Shown here one piece after another: positions 12,486 to 14,829 of a stretch of 14,829 nucleotides of DNA; the first letter of the stretch is position 1, and each line of letters opens with the position of its first letter. A model generated the notes under the pieces. The model was given only the letters and a program-made list of their open reading frames with translations. It made no database searches and was not told where the DNA came from. Source of the DNA: Bacteroidota bacterium (lineage in GTDB: Bacteria; Bacteroidota; Bacteroidia; Chitinophagales; Chitinophagaceae); the NCBI GenBank assembly GCA_023433345.1, contig JAEZDA010000124.1, positions 1 through 14,829 of the forward strand, read 5' to 3'. A program made the translations under genes and the position numbers.

Positions 12486-13283
12486 ATGAAAAAGTTTATT
12501 CTGCTTCCTGCATCTTTGATCCTGTTCTCCTTTGGAGGATTTTCCCAGGTTGTAAAACAAGTAAGCAACTCTCAGGTAGTTTCATCGGGCAAACAAAAAC
12601 CAGGTATTGCGACGGCCTGGTCAGCTAAATCAGAAGCCGCGAACGCTCACGCGCGCACAGCCCTCCACCACATGTTGAATATTGAACTCCCGCAAGCATA
12701 TGCGGAATTTTCAGAAGCTCTTAAAATCGACCCGGGTTTTACCATGGCCCAGGCCTTTATGAGTAACCTGAGTTACGGGGCACAGAAGAAGAAGTTTGCG
12801 GATGCGGCACTGAAATCTTCAGAACAAAAAACGGAAGGAGAAAAATTATTTGTAAAACTTTTAGATGAGGAAAACAGGCCCGGGGAACACGCCGCAATTT
12901 GGTCGAAACTATTCGCCATGTACCCTAATGAAAGAATGGTGAACTCCTATTATGTATATACGAGGGAAACGCCTGAAGAACGATTTGAAGCTGCGCGCGA
13001 GATGCTTAAGAAATATCCTGATGCGGGGTGGATGTACAACATCCTCGGCTATTATTATATGAATGATAAAAAAGACATGGAAAATGCTAAAGCTAGTTTT
13101 GATAAATACATTGCATATTATCCTGATGGTTACAACCCCTACGACTCAATGGGAGAATTCTATCTTGTGACCGGCGACACCGCAAATGCCGAGAAATATT
13201 ACAGTATGGCGCTTGAAAAATATCCCTTTTCTAACAGTGCAAGAGAAGCGCTTGACGGTATAAATGCACGAAAGAAAAAATAA
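12486..13283 (+). CDS. Exported tetratricopeptide-repeat protein
   Basis: A 265-residue protein with a Sec signal peptide: Lys-Lys at 2-3, a hydrophobic core (about 4-18) and a likely cleavage near FSQ (19-21), a common Bacteroidota pattern. The mature part is helical with TPR-like units. One is about 52-85 (AYAEFSEALKIDPGF). Others are about 180-214 (NILGYYYMNDKKDMENAKASFDKYIAYYPDG) and 215-250 (DSMGEFYLVTGDTANAEKYYSMALEKYPF). The region between is a degenerate helical repeat. TPRs mediate protein-protein contact; no enzymatic domain is visible, so the partner is unknown. The frame is open further 5', but the start at 12486 is chosen because the signal peptide begins there and a terminator plus promoter lie upstream. 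A terminator follows. Confidence 0.88.
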   Translation: MKKFILLPASLILFSFGGFSQVVKQVSNSQVVSSGKQKPGIATAWSAKSEAANAHARTALHHMLNIELPQAYAEFSEALKIDPGFTMAQAFMSNLSYGAQKKKFADAALKSSEQKTEGEKLFVKLLDEENRPGEHAAIWSKLFAMYPNERMVNSYYVYTRETPEERFEAAREMLKKYPDAGWMYNILGYYYMNDKKDMENAKASFDKYIAYYPDGYNPYDSMGEFYLVTGDTANAEKYYSMALEKYPFSNSAREALDGINARKKK

Positions 13284-13300
13284 TAAAACCCTCATGATGA

Positions 13301-13338
13301 TTTTAAAATGCCCCGTTTTTTTATGGGGCTTTTTAAAA
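13301..13338 (+). terminator. Intrinsic terminator after the TPR gene
   Basis: GCCCC (13310-13314) pairs with GGGGC (13325-13329) across a 10-nt T-rich loop. Flanking AAAA and TTTT extend the stem past one mismatch, and a T-run follows. The near-symmetry means it could act in both directions. Confidence 0.8.
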
Positions 13339-13379
13339 TATGAGAGACCAATTTTCACATTCAAAAAAACAGGAACACT

Positions 13380-13387
13380 TATATTTG
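13380..13387 (+). promoter_or_regulatory. Candidate -7 element of chaA
   Basis: TATATTTG matches TAnnTTTG exactly and lies 46 nt before the chaA ATG. No TTG is present at -33. Confidence 0.45.
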
Positions 13388-13396
13388 CGCATCCTG

Positions 13397-13412
13397 CGGC
13401 TATGCGTAGCCG
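13397..13412 (+). other. Hairpin in the chaA leader
   Basis: CGGCTA (13397-13402) pairs with TAGCCG (13407-13412) across a TGCG loop. It lies at the start of the predicted leader, just after the -7 element, and could be a regulator-binding dyad or a 5' stabilising stem. No T-run follows, so it is not a terminator. Confidence 0.35.
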
Positions 13413-13433
13413 ATACCGTCACTAAATTAAATT

Positions 13434-14588
13434 ATGCCTTATAGGAACTTCTTATCTCAAAAATTAAATATCGGCCTTCCTCTTTGGACAGTATTATGTC
13501 CTGTAATTGCTTGTATCATTCTATTAAACCAGAAGTTTGTTCCAGACAATGGTTACGGTTCTCTCATTTTTGGGGTTGCTCTTATAGCTGCAGTTTTAGC
13601 TGCCGTTCACCATGCCGAAGTGATTGCACATAAAGTGGGCGAGCCCTTTGGTACTTTGATACTTGCCCTGGCAATCACGGTTATAGAAGTTTCGCTGATA
13701 GTGTCTATAATGCTTGCTGAAACAAAGACAGGACCCTCGGCCCTTGCAAGGGACACGATCTTTTCAGCCGTAATGATTATCATCACCGGAATCATCGGAT
13801 TGTGTCTCCTTATCGGGGGAATGCGATTTAAGGAACAGGTATTTGTAAAGCAGGGTGTCAATGCAGCGTTGATCACTTTGATCACGATATGTTTCCTTAC
13901 GATGGTATTACCGAACTATACTACAAGTGAACCCTTCGGTCAATACTCAGATGCGCAACTTGTTTTCGTGGCTATCGTAACCGTTGTGCTTTATTTGGGA
14001 TTTGTTGGTGTACAAACGTTAAGACATCGCGATTACTTTCTTCCGGAAAACATTCCAATTGCCCCAATAGAAACTGACGTGATCACCGAAGATCATGATG
14101 AAGAAATGGAACCGCATGCTGCTCCTCCAAATGGTATCACCACAACATCCAGCCTTGTTCTATTATTTCTTGCCCTGGTTGCCGTTGTGATGCTGTCCAA
14201 ATCCTTATCGCCTGCAATTGAAAAATGGATCTTCGACATCGGTGCACCAAAGAGTTTGTTAGGTGTTATCATCGCTGCAGTGATACTCCTTCCGGAAGGA
14301 ATGGCTGCTGTAAAAGCAGTAAGAAAGAACCGGTTACAGACGAGTTTAAATCTTGCACTTGGTTCAGCCCTGGCTTCAATCGGGTTAACGATACCGGCTG
14401 TTGCAATTTTATGCGTATTTACGGGCATGGAAATCACACTTGGCATTGATATTAAATCAATGCTTTTGTTGATGCTTTCCCTGTTCATTATTTCAATTTC
14501 CTTCAACACTAACAAAACGAATATTCAGCAGGGAATTGTACTGCTTGTTTTATTTGCCACGTATTTGTTTACAACGGTAGTGCCCTAA
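13434..14588 (+). CDS. chaA: Ca2+(Na+)/H+ antiporter, ChaA type (CaCA superfamily)
   Basis: Inner-membrane secondary transporter that exports Ca2+ or Na+ in exchange for protons. The 384-residue protein has about 10-11 hydrophobic segments. The first cation-binding repeat is clear: HHAEVIAHKVGEPFG (about 60-74) followed by ALAITVIEVSLI, with the Glu residues expected to bind the ion. The second is LLPEGMAAVKAVRKN (about 282-296) and LALGSALASIGLTIP (about 303-317). Both match the E. coli ChaA pattern as I remember it. Between the halves is a short acidic, His-containing loop, TEDHDEEMEPHAAPP (about 217-231), as in ChaA. The gene has its own -7 element and leader hairpin. The specific ion (Ca2+, Na+ or K+) cannot be decided from sequence. 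Confidence 0.93.
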   Translation: MPYRNFLSQKLNIGLPLWTVLCPVIACIILLNQKFVPDNGYGSLIFGVALIAAVLAAVHHAEVIAHKVGEPFGTLILALAITVIEVSLIVSIMLAETKTGPSALARDTIFSAVMIIITGIIGLCLLIGGMRFKEQVFVKQGVNAALITLITICFLTMVLPNYTTSEPFGQYSDAQLVFVAIVTVVLYLGFVGVQTLRHRDYFLPENIPIAPIETDVITEDHDEEMEPHAAPPNGITTTSSLVLLFLALVAVVMLSKSLSPAIEKWIFDIGAPKSLLGVIIAAVILLPEGMAAVKAVRKNRLQTSLNLALGSALASIGLTIPAVAILCVFTGMEITLGIDIKSMLLLMLSLFIISISFNTNKTNIQQGIVLLVLFATYLFTTVVP

Positions 14589-14661
14589 GGAGAAGGAGCT
14601 TTACCGGTATATATCTATAATCAGAGATTTTTTTATAGCTATTAATCACATAAATTTTTAA

Positions 14662-14829
14662 ATGCACGCACTGTTAACAGGAGCTACTGGAGCAACCGGT
14701 AAAGATCTGCTATTAATGCTTTTGCAAGACGAAAATTTTAATAGGGTAGATATTTTTGTTCGACGTAAAATTGATTTAGCCCACGAAAAACTGCATGTTC
14801 ATTTAATTGATTTTGACAAACCTGAACTG
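14662..14829 (+). CDS. NAD(P)-binding Rossmann-fold protein, 5' part (3' end outside window)
   Basis: The first 56 codons of a gene that runs off the window. The protein begins MHALLTGATGATGKDLL. TGATGATG is the GxxGxxG dinucleotide-binding motif after the first beta strand, typical of extended or atypical short-chain dehydrogenases. A second strand with VDIFVRR follows at about residues 33-39; the Arg-Arg there is compatible with NADP(H). It resembles NAD(P)H-binding oxidoreductases of the HTATIP2/YwnB kind, but the catalytic part is missing, so the reaction is unknown. It follows chaA by 73 nt with no convincing terminator between, so it could be partly co-transcribed. No Shine-Dalgarno is visible. 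Confidence 0.8.
   Translation, partial: MHALLTGATGATGKDLLLMLLQDENFNRVDIFVRRKIDLAHEKLHVHLIDFDKPEL

Noticed and set aside
14615..14638. CTATAA/TTATAG pair with a T-run after chaA, as a possible terminator
   Set aside because: The stem is almost entirely A-T with a 12-nt loop and the T-run is inside the loop, so it is too weak to call.
1..14829. Search for a defence, mobile or biosynthetic system
   Set aside because: All well-supported genes belong to known housekeeping or common families. No integrase, transposase, toxin-antitoxin pair, CRISPR repeat, reverse transcriptase or clustered unknown genes were seen.

Overview
The window looks like an ordinary chromosomal segment of a Bacteroidota bacterium, most likely Chitinophagaceae/Sphingobacteriia-like. 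Three things point there. Most genes lack a strong Shine-Dalgarno. Upstream regions repeatedly carry the Bacteroidota -7 element TAnnTTTG in place of a sigma70 -10 box. The proteins also have phylum habits: Lys/Ala-rich N-terminal extension on an RsuA-type pseudouridine synthase, long acidic tail on bS16, RRM protein with Gly-rich tail, and 'FSQ'-type signal peptide ends. The genus cannot be fixed from the sequence alone. There is no tRNA, rRNA, insertion sequence, phage gene or CRISPR array.

Layout. 1-303: the 3' part of a Spy/CpxP-like, Met/His/Lys-rich protein, followed by a terminator. 416-2132 (+): two overlapping pseudouridine synthases (RsuA/RluB type, then RluA type), ending stop-to-stop against dinB. 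2133-8730 (-): a run read right to left as sucA (2-oxoglutarate dehydrogenase E1), ffh (SRP GTPase) and a terminator, then a promoter and rpsP (bS16), rimM and dinB (Pol IV). 8731-8984 is a divergent promoter region. 8985-10593 (+): rpsT (bS20) with terminator, then the rpsF-rpsR-rplI operon with terminator. 10836-11237 (+): RRM/glycine-rich RNA-binding protein with a long AT-rich leader. 11356-11772 (-): two-CBS-domain protein. 12032-12238 (+): small charged hypothetical protein followed by a hairpin-rich 3' region. 12486-13283 (+): exported TPR protein. 13434-14588 (+): ChaA-type Ca2+(Na+)/H+ antiporter. 14662 to the window end (+): 5' part of an NAD(P)-binding Rossmann protein.

Functional theme. 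Much of the window concerns ribosome production and translation: bS16, bS20, bS6, bS18, bL9, RimM, two rRNA/tRNA pseudouridine synthases, Ffh and an RNA-binding protein. A TCA-cycle enzyme and a translesion polymerase are embedded among them. The right-hand part (CBS protein, small protein, TPR protein, antiporter) is a set of single-gene units, mostly with their own promoter and terminator.

I found no convincing new multi-gene system. The points most worth a second look are small: a possibly leaderless rimM, dinB placed 9 nt after rimM with a TTG start, a shared TTTGCAGCCC element at two ribosomal promoters, the long leader of the RRM gene, and the small charged protein with its three-hairpin 3' region.
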